A stretch of DNA of 64,000 bases from Embleya scabrispora. GTDB lineage: Bacteria > Actinomycetota > Actinomycetes > Streptomycetales > Streptomycetaceae. Positions 36,729-46,055 of this stretch are shown piece after piece (positions within the stretch are counted from its first letter, which is position 1; every line of letters begins with the position of its first letter). Below the pieces are notes generated by a model. The model was not told where the DNA came from and did no database searches. It saw nothing but the letters and a program-made list of their open reading frames with translations. The position numbers and the translations under genes were made by a program. The DNA lies in assembly GCF_002024165.1 (NCBI RefSeq), contig NZ_MWQN01000001.1, positions 5,580,001-5,644,000 on the forward strand, in the 5' to 3' direction.

Positions 36729-38156
36729 GTGACGCACGATGCGCCCGATCCGCATCGGTGGCAGGCGCTCGGGGTCTGTCTGATCGCGGGGTTCATCACC
36801 CTCCTCGACGTGTCGATCGTCAACGTCGCGCTGCCGTCGATCCGGGCGGGCCTGGACGCGTCGGAGAGCGACGTGCAGTGGGTGCTGTCCGGCTACGCGC
36901 TGACCTTCGGCCTGGTCCTGGTGCCGGCCGGCCGGATCGGCGACGCGCGCGGGCGCCGGATGATGTTCATGACCGGTCTGGCCCTGTTCACCGCCGCCAG
37001 CGCGCTGTGCGGCGCCGCGCAGACGTCGTTGTGGCTGGTGCTGGCCCGACTGCTCCAGGGCATCGCGGGCGGCATCCTCACCCCGCAGGTGTCCGCGCTC
37101 ATCCAGCAGATGTTCGCCGGCCACGAACGCGGCCGCGCGTTCGGCATGTTCGGCACCGTGATCGGCATCTCCACCGCGGTCGGCCCGCTCCTGGGCGGCC
37201 TGATCATCAAGGCGGCCGGCGCCGAGGAGGGCTGGCGCTGGGTGTTCTACGTCAACCTCCCGATCGGCGTGCTGGCCCTCGTACTGGCCCGGCGGCTGCT
37301 GCCGGGACCGGACCACGAGAATCGGGCCTGCCTGCGCGACCTCGACCCCGTGGGGGTGCTCCTGCTCGGCTCCGGCGTGCTGCTGTTGCTGCTGCCGCTG
37401 GTCGAGGAACGCCAGTGGCAGGGCTCGACGAAGTGGCTCCTGATCCCGATCGCGGCGGTGTTCCTGGCGGCATTCGTGCGCTGGGAGATCCACCAGACCC
37501 GGGTCGGCCGCAATCCGGTGGTCGACCTGGCCCTGTTCCGGGTCCGGTCGTACACGCTCGGGTTGTTGGTGATGCTGTTCTACTTCGCCGGGTTCACCTC
37601 GATCTTCTTCGTCTTCACCCTTTACCTCCAGTCCGGCCTCGGCTACAGCGCGCTGCTCGCCGGGCTGGCGATCACCCCGTTCGCGGTCGGCTCCGCGGTC
37701 GGCGCGTGGCTCGGCGGGCATCTGGTGAACCGGTACGGACTCGCGCTGGTGACCGGCGGGCTGCTGATGGTCGCGATCGGTCTGGGCGGGGCGATCGTGG
37801 GGGTGTACGAGGTGCCCGGGCGCGACGTCGGCTGGATCCTGGTGGCGCCGCTGGCGTTCGCGGGGGTGGGCAGCGGGCTGGTGATCTCGCCCAACCAGAC
37901 GCTGACCCTGGCCCGGGTGCCGCCGGCGCAGGGCGGCAGCGCGGGCGGGGTGTTGCAGACCGGACAGCGGATCGGCTCGGCGATGGGCATCGCCGCGGTC
38001 GGCTCGATCTTCTTCTCCCGACTGGCCGCCGACCAGGGCCGGGACTGGGCCGGGCCGCTGCGGCACGGCCTGGTGGTGTCGGTGGCGTTCGTGCTCGCCG
38101 CGTTCGTCGTCGCGATGGCGGATCTGCACCGGGGGCGGGTGCCCGGGACCCGGTAG
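36729..38156 (+). CDS. MFS drug exporter, DHA2 type
   Basis: A 475-residue major facilitator transporter with about 14 membrane helices. It carries DVSIVNVALPSIRAGLDAS in helix 1, GRIGDARGRRMMF in loop 2-3 and the helix-5 antiporter motif GTVIGISTAVGPLLGGLI. DHA2 members export cationic drugs or antibiotics with protons. The GTG at 36729 is chosen for its position just before the first helix. No regulator lies adjacent. Confidence 0.9.
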   Translation: MTHDAPDPHRWQALGVCLIAGFITLLDVSIVNVALPSIRAGLDASESDVQWVLSGYALTFGLVLVPAGRIGDARGRRMMFMTGLALFTAASALCGAAQTSLWLVLARLLQGIAGGILTPQVSALIQQMFAGHERGRAFGMFGTVIGISTAVGPLLGGLIIKAAGAEEGWRWVFYVNLPIGVLALVLARRLLPGPDHENRACLRDLDPVGVLLLGSGVLLLLLPLVEERQWQGSTKWLLIPIAAVFLAAFVRWEIHQTRVGRNPVVDLALFRVRSYTLGLLVMLFYFAGFTSIFFVFTLYLQSGLGYSALLAGLAITPFAVGSAVGAWLGGHLVNRYGLALVTGGLLMVAIGLGGAIVGVYEVPGRDVGWILVAPLAFAGVGSGLVISPNQTLTLARVPPAQGGSAGGVLQTGQRIGSAMGIAAVGSIFFSRLAADQGRDWAGPLRHGLVVSVAFVLAAFVVAMADLHRGRVPGTR

Positions 38157-38165
38157 CGTCCGGCC

Positions 38166-38897
38166 ATGACCTTCGACATCCACGCGGCACTGCCCGCCGC
38201 GCTCGCCGATCGGGCCGGGGCCTGGGAGTTCGTGCGCGCCTTCGCCGCCGACCGCGCCCGGGCGATCGGACCCGCCGACGGGTACACCCCGGCGGAACTG
38301 GACGCGAGCGCGGCGCGACTGGGCGTCGCGCTGCCGGCCGCGCTCCGCGAGCTGTACGAACTCCTGGGCCGCCGGTCGGACCTGACGAGCAATCACGACG
38401 TGCTGCTGCCGCCCGACAAGCTCTACGTGGAGGACGGCCTGCTGGTCTTCCGCGAGGAGAACCAGGGCGTGGCCTGGTGGGGCGTGCGGCCGCAGGGCGA
38501 CGACCCGGAGGTCCTGGTGAGTTTCGACACGGCCGAGCCGGTCGAGAAGCCGTGGAGCGCCTGGCTGAACCGGTTCTCGCTCGCGGCCGTCGAGATCGTG
38601 CTGTCCGAGACGCTGCTGTTCGACGACGACCTGGTCGAGGCGGTCGAGCTGGACGCGGACGGTCTCGACCTGCTTCCCGAGGCGATGCGGGAGCTGGCCT
38701 TCCCCGGCTACCCCGAGGGCGAGTCGGCCGGGAACCGGATCCGCTGGTTCGCCGGTGACGACCTGCTCGGCCGGTACGACGGCGCCATGATCGTCTTCCG
38801 CGCCCGTACCGAGGACGACCTGGAGGCCTTCTTCGACGCGGTCTGCGGCCCGGACGACGAGGACGACGAGGACGAGCCCAACGACCGCACCGGGTGA
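38166..38897 (+). CDS. SMI1/KNR4-like protein
   Basis: A 243-residue acidic soluble protein. LDASAARLGVALPAALRELYELLGRRSDL near residues 41-69 and FREENQGVAWWGVRPQGDDP near 96-115 resemble the SMI1/KNR4 fold used by many cytosolic immunity proteins. The C-terminus is extremely acidic (GPDDEDDEDEPND). It starts nine bases after the MFS stop and may be co-transcribed. No toxin gene is nearby, so an immunity role is unproven. Confidence 0.7.
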   Translation: MTFDIHAALPAALADRAGAWEFVRAFAADRARAIGPADGYTPAELDASAARLGVALPAALRELYELLGRRSDLTSNHDVLLPPDKLYVEDGLLVFREENQGVAWWGVRPQGDDPEVLVSFDTAEPVEKPWSAWLNRFSLAAVEIVLSETLLFDDDLVEAVELDADGLDLLPEAMRELAFPGYPEGESAGNRIRWFAGDDLLGRYDGAMIVFRARTEDDLEAFFDAVCGPDDEDDEDEPNDRTG

Positions 38898-38904
38898 GGC
38901 GGGC

Positions 38905-38943
38905 CGGCCGCCCGGCGTCCGAGGCGCGGACGCCGAGCGGCCG
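38905..38943. terminator. Bidirectional terminator hairpin
   Basis: A 17-bp stem with one mismatch and a 5-base loop (CGGCCGC-CGGCGTCCG arms), between two convergent genes and within 11 bases of both stop codons. Confidence 0.85.
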
Positions 38944-38953
38944 AACCCGGCGC

Positions 38954-40816
38954 TCAGGAGCCGCTGTTACGGAACGGCTCCTTCGGCCGGCCCAGGTTCG
39001 GCCGACCCAGCACGTCCTTGGCGGACAGCGCGTAGATGCCGTGGTTGGTCAGCACCCACACCACGTTGCGGTCCCACTCGACGTAGACGCCGTGCGTCTG
39101 GTTGCCCATCGCCCACTCCGGGAACGTGCCGTCCTCGGTCGGCCAGTCCCGGGTCTTGGTGCCGAACGCCTTGGGCACGAAGTACGCCTCGATCTCCGGC
39201 CGGGCCGGGTTCTTCACGTCGAAGACCTGGGCGCCCGCGTTGTAGAAGCCGTACACGAGTGTGCCGTCGTCGTGCCGGCCGGGGTTGGTGTAGTAGCCGG
39301 TGCGCTTGGGCCCGAAACTGCCCCGGCGCTGGCAATAGTCGGTGATCCCGGCCGACTTCGGCGGCGTCGGCCGCGGCAGTTGCCCGACGATCCGGGGATT
39401 GGCCGGGTCCCGCGCGTCGATCTGGTAGATCGGCTTGTAGGGCTCGTAGCAGTCCTCGGTCAGCGGATAGCCGGAGACGTAGATCATCCCGGTGCGCTGA
39501 AACTGCGACACGTCGATGTTGTCGCCCTCGGTGCCCGCGACCGACGGCGGCAGGTCCACGTGCCCCACCTGGCGCATCCGGGCCGGGTCGGAGATGTCCA
39601 GGACGGTCATGCCCAGGCCGCCCTGCACGGCGAAGCCGTACCGACCGCCGCGCTCCACCGGAGTGGGCACGAACAGCGACATCCGCGCGCCCAGCCAGCT
39701 GGTCCGGTTCCCGCAGCGCGGGTTGCGCGCGTACGCCTCCTCCTCGCCGGTGACCTGGCCGGGCAGGTGCCAGGTGTCCAGCAGCTTCGGCGCGCTCGGG
39801 TCGGACATGTCGTAGGACTGGTAGCCGGCCGAGTGCAGGTTGGTCGGGTATTCGGTGTTGGCGTACGTGTCGTTCGGCGCGACCGCGATGAACATGTACT
39901 TGCCGCCGTCCCAGTACGGCACGTCCAGCGAACCGGAGCCCTGCTGCGGCCGGTTCGGGTCGCTGTGCAGCGGGTCCGGCTGGGTCGAGTCGGTGCTGAC
40001 GGTCGAGATCAGCTGCCAGTCGGCCTTGCGGGGACCGTTCAGGCGATACACCTTGAAGCCCTTGAGTCCGGGCTTGGCACGCAACTTCGCCACGCCCTCG
40101 GGGTTGCCGTACTTGTCCTTGCCCGGCTCGTCGCCGAGTTCGGTGATCTGGCGCTTGTCCTCGAAGGACTGCACCATCACATACGCGCGCAGCCGGTCGT
40201 TCCACTGGATCGTGGACGCGCCCCAGTAGTCCCCGGCCGCCCAGGTCCCGTTGGCCTTCGACTCGTCGCCGCCGACGTCCTCCCGGGACATCTTCTCCAC
40301 CACCTTGACGTGCTTGACGTCGGTGATGTCGTAGACGCGGCCCTCGGAGCGGTCGTACTGGAACATGTAGCGGCGGCCGTCGAAGTCGACGATGTTCTGC
40401 CAGGTGTGGAAGAAGTCGGGGGTGAAGTCGTAGCCCTCGTAGGCGGCTTCGACGGTCATGTTCTTCACGTACTGCCGGCCGTCGTACTCGGCCCGGCGGC
40501 CCGGGAACGGGTGCGGGTTCTCCTCGTCGAGCGGGGTCGACGCCGGGGCCAGGAACGAGCCGTCGAGCTGCATGCCGTACGCGTTCGGATCGGCCGCCTG
40601 CGGGCGGCGGTCCTGGCAGACGAAGGGGATGTTCGGATCGGTGCCGGCGGCGCCCGCGGCGGTCGCGGTGCGGGCCGGGGAGCCGGCGGCGGGGGAGCCG
40701 GCGCGTGGGGCGCCCGCGTAGGTGCCGGCGGTGAGCGCCACCAGGGCGGCCACCGCCAGCGCGCTCGATCTGCCGTATCTGCCGGTGCCGTTGCCAAGGA
40801 GGGGAGTGCGGCGCAT
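38954..40816 (-). CDS. Secreted LVIVD-repeat beta-propeller protein
   Basis: A 620-residue exported protein. The signal peptide has a basic start (MRRTPLLGNGTGRYGRS) and hydrophobic core (SALAVAALVALTAG). Repeated blade-like units (VYDITDVKHVKVV, MTVLDISDPARMRQVGHVDL, YQIDARDPANPRIVGQL, QVFDVKNPARPEI) match LVIVD repeats, which form propellers on secreted or surface proteins. Cysteines occur in pairs (FVCQDRR, NPRCGN, EDCYEP, DYCQRR), perhaps forming disulfides. GGAAGG precedes the ATG. It is divergent from a LysR gene. No catalytic residues are recognised. Confidence 0.85.
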   Translation of the reverse strand: MRRTPLLGNGTGRYGRSSALAVAALVALTAGTYAGAPRAGSPAAGSPARTATAAGAAGTDPNIPFVCQDRRPQAADPNAYGMQLDGSFLAPASTPLDEENPHPFPGRRAEYDGRQYVKNMTVEAAYEGYDFTPDFFHTWQNIVDFDGRRYMFQYDRSEGRVYDITDVKHVKVVEKMSREDVGGDESKANGTWAAGDYWGASTIQWNDRLRAYVMVQSFEDKRQITELGDEPGKDKYGNPEGVAKLRAKPGLKGFKVYRLNGPRKADWQLISTVSTDSTQPDPLHSDPNRPQQGSGSLDVPYWDGGKYMFIAVAPNDTYANTEYPTNLHSAGYQSYDMSDPSAPKLLDTWHLPGQVTGEEEAYARNPRCGNRTSWLGARMSLFVPTPVERGGRYGFAVQGGLGMTVLDISDPARMRQVGHVDLPPSVAGTEGDNIDVSQFQRTGMIYVSGYPLTEDCYEPYKPIYQIDARDPANPRIVGQLPRPTPPKSAGITDYCQRRGSFGPKRTGYYTNPGRHDDGTLVYGFYNAGAQVFDVKNPARPEIEAYFVPKAFGTKTRDWPTEDGTFPEWAMGNQTHGVYVEWDRNVVWVLTNHGIYALSAKDVLGRPNLGRPKEPFRNSGS

Positions 40817-41226
40817 CTGACGAACCTTCCGACCGGGACGATGACGGGGAAGTACACGACCGGCGGCGACGGCGCCGGGCGGGGACGCGGCACACGCCTT
40901 TGCGGGGTACGACGCGAACGGAATCCCCGATCGCACCGTCGACCCGTGGCCTCCTCGCCGGCGACCGGTCCATCCGGCGAGGGGCATTTTCGGCGAGTGG
41001 CCCGACCCGGCGGCTTCGGAAGCTCCGATGCCGCCGCGCGTCGATCCGCCCGGGGCCGCTCGCGCGCTCGTGCGGCCACGGCGGCGGCTCGTCAAGAAGC
41101 CGTCGCCACGTGCATGATGGCTGCGCCGGTGCATGTCCATCCAATGCCGATCCGGCGCCATGGCATCACCAAACAGGTATGCGTCCTGTCGGGGGGACGC
41201 AGCACCGAACCGGTACGGGAGCCCGC
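40817..41226. other. Divergent intergenic region
   Basis: 410 bases between the LVIVD gene and a LysR gene, with no supported ORF. It holds repeated GTGCATG words (41110-41116 and 41130-41136) and the inverted repeat listed next. Confidence 0.5.
41144..41166. promoter_or_regulatory. Possible LysR operator ATGCC-N13-GGCAT
   Basis: An interrupted 5-bp inverted repeat 60 bases before the LysR start, with spacing usual for LysR-type sites. It could control both divergent genes. Confidence 0.35.
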
Positions 41227-42174
41227 GTGGACCTGCTCGACGGACGGCTGAAGTTTCGCCACCTGACCCTGATCACGGCGATCGCCGAGCACGGGGGAGT
41301 CAGCCGCGCGGCCGAGGCGTTGCACCTGACCCAGCCCGCCGCCACCCGCACGCTGCGCGAGTTGGAGACGATGGTCGGCGTGCCGCTGTTCGAGCGCGGC
41401 CCGCACGGGATGAGCGCGACCCTGTACGGCACCGCCCTGGTCGCACACGCACGGGCGATCCTGGCCGAGGTGCGACGGGCCGGCGACCACCTCGCGAGCC
41501 TGCGCGAGGGGCAGACCGGCACGGTCACCGTGGGCACCCTGCTCGCCGGGACCAGCGTGCTGCTGCCGCGTGCGGTGTCCGCGCTCAAGCGGGAGCGGCC
41601 CGGGATCACCGTGATCGTCCGCGAGGCCACCCACGACGTGCTGCACCCGCAGTTGCTCGCCGGCGAGATCGACGTCGTGGTGGGCCGGTTGGGGCCGGCC
41701 GCGGACGCCGGGCGGATCCGGCGGACCGCGCTGTATCGCGAGCCGATCCGGCTGGTGGTGCGCCGCGGTCACCCGCTCCTGGACAGCGCGCGCGAACTGG
41801 CCGACACGATCGCGCACCCGTGGATCCTGCCGCTCGAACAGACGGCGCTGCGCAGCGAATTGGCCCAGCTGTTCCTGCGCAACGGGCTGGCGCTGCCGGC
41901 CGACCGGGTGGAGTGCACCTCGATCCTGACCGTACGTGCGCTGCTGCTCGGCACCGACATGATCGCCGCGCTGCCCGAACTCGTGGTCACCGGCGACGAC
42001 CGCCTCGCGGTGTTGCCGGTGCCGCTGGAGTCGGTGCGCCGCACCGTGGGCACCACCCTCCTGGCCGACCGGCCGCCCACCCCCGCCGTGGGCGCCTTCC
42101 TCGCCTGCATCGGCGAGGAGGCGGCGGCGTTGCGGGCCGCGCTGGGCGAGGAGGCGGCGCTCGATCCGGACTGA
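41227..42174 (+). CDS. LysR-family regulator (GbpR-like)
   Basis: A 315-residue regulator starting LLDGRLKFRHLTLITAIAEHG, with helix-turn-helix SRAAEALHLTQPAATRTLRELE. The N-terminus resembles the GbpR/PcaQ-type branch that begins a few residues later than classical LysR. The effector domain starts near residue 95 (GTVTVGTLLAGTSVLL). GGGAG is five bases before the GTG. It is divergent from the LVIVD-repeat protein and may control it. Confidence 0.88.
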   Translation: MDLLDGRLKFRHLTLITAIAEHGGVSRAAEALHLTQPAATRTLRELETMVGVPLFERGPHGMSATLYGTALVAHARAILAEVRRAGDHLASLREGQTGTVTVGTLLAGTSVLLPRAVSALKRERPGITVIVREATHDVLHPQLLAGEIDVVVGRLGPAADAGRIRRTALYREPIRLVVRRGHPLLDSARELADTIAHPWILPLEQTALRSELAQLFLRNGLALPADRVECTSILTVRALLLGTDMIAALPELVVTGDDRLAVLPVPLESVRRTVGTTLLADRPPTPAVGAFLACIGEEAAALRAALGEEAALDPD

Positions 42175-42274
42175 CGCGCCCGCCCCGTACCACCGCACGC
42201 CCTGTTCAGGCGGTTTCGCCCGGGAGCACCATGCCACCTCGACAACCGCGCGGGACCGCGCCCAGGGGGCCATC

Positions 42275-43174
42275 GTGCCGAACGATCCACTCAGCCTCAC
42301 CCCGCATCCACGGCTGCTGCTCGTGCTCAACGGCCCCCGGGGAGTCGGCAAGCGCGTGGTGGCCGCCGCCGTCGCCCGCCACCTGCGCGGTGCCACGGTG
42401 TTCGACCCCGACGCGGTGTTCGACCACGCCACGGTGGCGACTTCCCACCCGGTGGGCGTCGTCCCCCACACGGCGGGCGCGCCGGCCGCGTTGGCGGCCC
42501 CCGACGACGGCGCCGCCCCGGAGGCCCCCGGACACCGGCCGCGATCCGCCGCCGGGACGAACAGCGGGACGAACACCGCGACGCCGCACGCCGACCACCG
42601 CGCGCCCGGGGCGAACGACCCCGAGCACCGCGCGCCCGCCCGCCGGCGGATCCTGGTCGCGGATGCCGCCGAGGCGCTGCGCACGCACCGGCCCGGGCCG
42701 ATCCTGATGCCCGCCACCCTCCTCGACCGCGCGCACTGCGAGCACCTGCTCGATCTGCTGGTGGCCCGCGGCTTCGACGTCCGACACGTCACGCTGCACC
42801 TGGACCGGCGCGACCGCCGGGCCCGGATCGGCGACGACGAGGCGACGGCGTCCGGTCGCGCAGCCCGCCGCGCGCGACTCGGCTCCGAGCGGCGCTACGA
42901 ACGGGCCAGGCCCTGGCTGCACGCGGCGACGCTGGTCGTGGACACCACCGCCACCTCGCCGGACACGATCGCGGTCGGCCTCGCCGAGGCGGCGCTGCGG
43001 GGGTCGCTGCCCACGCACCGGGGGAGCGGCGAGCGCATCGAGGCCCCGCCGGACTCGCACCCGATCACGACGAACGCCGCCGACGGGGGATCCCGGGGGC
43101 GATACCGCGCCACGAACCGTGGCGTCCCGGTACAGGCAGGCCGATTCCGGGACATTCGCCGACGGAACGGCTAG
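42275..43174 (+). CDS. P-loop kinase-like protein (TmrB-like)
   Basis: A 299-residue protein. The N-terminal NGPRGVGKRVVAAAVA is a Walker A (GxxGxGK), and VRHVTLHLDRRDRRAR and SERRYERA later on resemble TmrB and AAA_33 nucleotide kinases. Residues 60-125 are a Pro/Ala/Gly-rich insert that looks disordered, and the C-terminus is a basic tail (RGRYRATNRGVPVQAGRFRD). The start is GTG. It probably binds ATP and phosphorylates or binds a small molecule; resistance is known for TmrB but unproven here. Confidence 0.65.
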   Translation: MPNDPLSLTPHPRLLLVLNGPRGVGKRVVAAAVARHLRGATVFDPDAVFDHATVATSHPVGVVPHTAGAPAALAAPDDGAAPEAPGHRPRSAAGTNSGTNTATPHADHRAPGANDPEHRAPARRRILVADAAEALRTHRPGPILMPATLLDRAHCEHLLDLLVARGFDVRHVTLHLDRRDRRARIGDDEATASGRAARRARLGSERRYERARPWLHAATLVVDTTATSPDTIAVGLAEAALRGSLPTHRGSGERIEAPPDSHPITTNAADGGSRGRYRATNRGVPVQAGRFRDIRRRNG

Positions 43175-43303
43175 CCGGCGACTCGATCTCGTGCAACAGT
43201 TCGATGAACGTACCGATGGCACCCGGACCCTGAGTCGTCACACGCGACGGGTCTTCGCGGACCCGCCGTAGCGGATCACACCGCGTGTGTCCATGGTGCT
43301 CGA

Positions 43304-43333
43304 CCCCCACGTGAGGGGAGGTGAAGCCTCCCC
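43304..43333. promoter_or_regulatory. Palindromes upstream of the desaturase
   Basis: CCCC(C)CACGTGAGGGG (43304-43318) is an imperfect palindrome around CACGTG, similar in style to MerR-family sites. It runs into a GGGGAGG/CCTCCCC hairpin (43315-43333). They lie about 100 bases before the desaturase start. Function unproven. Confidence 0.35.
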
Positions 43334-43434
43334 GGGATCGGGGGCTTGTCGGCTCGTTCCCCGGTGGGACGGTCAATAGCGTCGAGGTGGGCGCCAAGCC
43401 ACTGCGCTCACACGACCAACCACCGAGATCCGGG

Positions 43435-44508
43435 ATGCCCCATGACCTTGACCGCACCGACCCTGGACGCGCCGCAGGCCCCGCGCCGCGCCGGGGCAGC
43501 GACTTCGCGCCGCTGCTCGCCGACCTCAAGGCGGCCGGCCTGCTGGAGCGGCGCACCGCCTGGTACGCCCGCTCGATCGGCCTGAACCTGCTGCTCCTGC
43601 TCGGCTCCTGGGCCGCGGTCATCCGGGTCGGCGACTCGTGGTGGCAGCTCGCCCTCGCGATACCCGTCGCGCTGTTCACCACCCGCGCGTCCTTCGTCGG
43701 CCACGACGCGGGCCACCAGCAGATCGCCCGCAGCGCCCGCACCCACCGCATCCTTTCCCTGCTGCACGGCAACCTGCTGATGGGGATGAGCTGCGGCTGG
43801 TGGAACGCGAAGCACAACAAGCACCACGCCAACCCGAACCACCGGGAGAAGGACCCGGACGTCGCGGTCGGCGTGCTGGTCTGGGACGCCGAACAGACGG
43901 GCGGCCGGACCGGCCTGATGGGCTGGCTGACCCGCAACCAGGCACGACTGTTCTTCCCGCTGCTGCTGCTCGAAGGGCTCAACCTCAAGGTCAACGGCCT
44001 GATGGCGCTCAAGGAGCGCACCCCGCGCGAGCGCCGGGTCGAGGGTTCGGTGCTGGCCCTGCACTACGCCCTGTACATCTCGGTCCTGGCGATCTCGATG
44101 TCGCCGGTCAAGGCCCTGGTCTTCGTACTGCTCACCCACGCGCTGCTCGGCCTGCACCTGGGCATGGCGTTCGCGCCCAACCACAAGGGCATGCCGATGC
44201 CGGAGCCGGGCGTCAAGTGGGACCACCTGCGCCGCCAGGTGCTGACCTCGCGCAACGTCACCGGCGGCCCGGTCACCGACTGGCTGCTCGGCGGGCTGAA
44301 CTACCAGATCGAACACCACCTGGTGCCGAACATGCCGCGGGTGAACCTGCGCCGCGCGCAACCGATCGTGCGCGCGCACTGCGCCCGGCTCGGAGTGCCC
44401 TACCTGGAGACGAGCGCGATCACCTCGTATCGGCAGGCGCTCGGCCACATGCACCGGGTGGGCGCGCCGCTGCGCAAGGAGCGGGCAAAGGTGTCCGCAA
44501 ATGATTGA
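43435..44508 (+). CDS. Membrane fatty-acid desaturase
   Basis: A 357-residue integral membrane di-iron desaturase with the three histidine clusters HDAGH, HNKHH and QIEHH (in NYQIEHHLVPNMP). It introduces a cis double bond into acyl chains, using ferredoxin or a similar donor. The start is uncertain: in this frame the first ATG gives MPHDLDRTDPGRAAGPAPRR, but a second ATG at 43442, one base out of frame, gives MTLTAPTLDAPQAPRRAG with better GC3. The good N-terminus joins the enzyme only if one base is added near 43490, suggesting a frameshift or sequencing error. Confidence 0.85.
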   Translation: MPHDLDRTDPGRAAGPAPRRGSDFAPLLADLKAAGLLERRTAWYARSIGLNLLLLLGSWAAVIRVGDSWWQLALAIPVALFTTRASFVGHDAGHQQIARSARTHRILSLLHGNLLMGMSCGWWNAKHNKHHANPNHREKDPDVAVGVLVWDAEQTGGRTGLMGWLTRNQARLFFPLLLLEGLNLKVNGLMALKERTPRERRVEGSVLALHYALYISVLAISMSPVKALVFVLLTHALLGLHLGMAFAPNHKGMPMPEPGVKWDHLRRQVLTSRNVTGGPVTDWLLGGLNYQIEHHLVPNMPRVNLRRAQPIVRAHCARLGVPYLETSAITSYRQALGHMHRVGAPLRKERAKVSAND

Positions 44509-44570
44509 TGTGTCGTACATCTATCCCTAGGGTGGGGCCGACCTTCCGCCCTCTCCCACCCGGAGCGTTC

Positions 44571-46055
44571 GTGACCGGCCCCGCCTCGACTCCGCACGAC
44601 GCGCGACGACGCCTCCTCGTACCGGTCCTCGGCTCCTGCGGCATCGTCGCCGCGCTGATGCAGACCGTCGTCGTCCCGCTCCTGCCGGACCTGCCCGCAC
44701 TGACCGGCAGTTCGGCCTCGACGGTGAGCTGGACCCTGACCGCCACGCTGCTCAGCGGCGCGGTCTGCACCCCGCTGCTCGGCCGGGCGGGCGACATGTT
44801 CGGCAAGAAGCGCATGCTGGTCCTGGCCATGGTCGTGTTGTCGATCGGCTCGCTGATGTGCGCGCTCACCTCGGACATCGCCGTGCTTATCGTCGGCCGC
44901 ACCCTCCAGGGCATGGCCACCGCCGTGGTTCCGCTGGGGATCAGCATCCTGCGCGACGAACTGCCGCCGGCCAAGGTCGGCGGCGGCGTCGCGATGATGA
45001 GCTCGACGCTCGGCATCGGCGCCGCCGTCGGCCTCCCACTGGCCGGCCTGGTGGTCGACCACGCCGACTGGCACATGATGTTCTGGGCCGCCACGGCACT
45101 GGCCCTGGTGGTGCTGACCCTGGTCGTGCTCGTGGTCCGCGAGTCGCCGGTCCGCACCCCCGGCCGCTTCGACGTGATCGGCTCGCTCGGCCTGGCCGCG
45201 TTCCTGGTCTGCCTGCTGCTCGCGGTCTCCAAGGGCGCCGCCTGGGGCTGGGGCAGCGCCCGGACGACCGGCCTGATCGGCGCCGCCGCGGCAATCCTGC
45301 TCGGCTGGTGCCGGCACCAGTGGCGGGCGCGCACCCCACTCGTGGACCTGCGGGTGACCACCCGCCCGGCGGTGCTGCTGCCCAACATCGCCGCGCTGTT
45401 CATCGGCTTCTCGTTCTACGCGAACAGCCTGTCCACGGCCCAGCTGGTACAGACACCCGAGGCGAGCGGCTACGGCCTCGGCCTCTCGGTCGCCGCCGGC
45501 GGCCTGTGCCTGCTCCCCGGCGGGGTGATGATGGTCGTCCTCTCCCCCCTCTCCACCCGGCTGACCGCCACCCGGGGACCACGCTTCTGCCTCGGCCTCG
45601 GCGCCGTCCTGCTCGGCCTGGGCTACGTGGTGCGCATCTTCACCAGCCACGACCTGTGGACCGTCATCGCCGGCGCCACGGTCGTCGCCTCCGGCACCGC
45701 CATGTGCTACTCGGCGCTGCCGATGCTGGTCATCCGGGCCGTGCCCGCCGCGCAGACCGCCGCCGCCAACGGGATCAACGCGCTGATGCGCACCATCGGC
45801 CAGGCGGTGTGCAGCGCGGTGGTGGCGGCCGTGCTCACCACGTACACGATCTCCGCCGCCGGACGCGAACTGCCCGCGCTGCACGCCTACATGGTCGTGT
45901 TCGTGATCGCCGGCGCGGTGGCCGGATGCGCGCTGATCGCCTGCCTGTGCATCCCCGACCCCGTCGGCCCCACGGCGGTACCGATCCCCGCCCCGGCCAC
46001 CCCCGCCGACTCGCGCCCGCTCGCGCCTAGGCCAGACCCAACCGGTCGAACATGA
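44571..46055 (+). CDS. MFS drug exporter, DHA2 type
   Basis: A 494-residue transporter with about 14 helices: LLVPVLGSCGIVAALMQTVVVPLLPDLP in helix 1, GRAGDMFGKKRMLVL in loop 2-3 and LGIGAAVGLPLAGLV in helix 5. The GTG at 44571 has GGAG at a good distance. Its 3' end overlaps the 3' end of the convergent binding-protein gene by 29 bases. It probably exports hydrophobic drugs or metabolites. Confidence 0.88.
   Translation: MTGPASTPHDARRRLLVPVLGSCGIVAALMQTVVVPLLPDLPALTGSSASTVSWTLTATLLSGAVCTPLLGRAGDMFGKKRMLVLAMVVLSIGSLMCALTSDIAVLIVGRTLQGMATAVVPLGISILRDELPPAKVGGGVAMMSSTLGIGAAVGLPLAGLVVDHADWHMMFWAATALALVVLTLVVLVVRESPVRTPGRFDVIGSLGLAAFLVCLLLAVSKGAAWGWGSARTTGLIGAAAAILLGWCRHQWRARTPLVDLRVTTRPAVLLPNIAALFIGFSFYANSLSTAQLVQTPEASGYGLGLSVAAGGLCLLPGGVMMVVLSPLSTRLTATRGPRFCLGLGAVLLGLGYVVRIFTSHDLWTVIAGATVVASGTAMCYSALPMLVIRAVPAAQTAAANGINALMRTIGQAVCSAVVAAVLTTYTISAAGRELPALHAYMVVFVIAGAVAGCALIACLCIPDPVGPTAVPIPAPATPADSRPLAPRPDPTGRT

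Noticed and set aside
42275-43174. Chloramphenicol phosphotransferase or definite resistance gene
   Set aside because: Only the P-loop and weak downstream blocks match; a specific drug function cannot be supported.
43174-43434. Small gene upstream of the desaturase
   Set aside because: The interval has hairpins and palindromes but no frame with a good start; it is probably regulatory.
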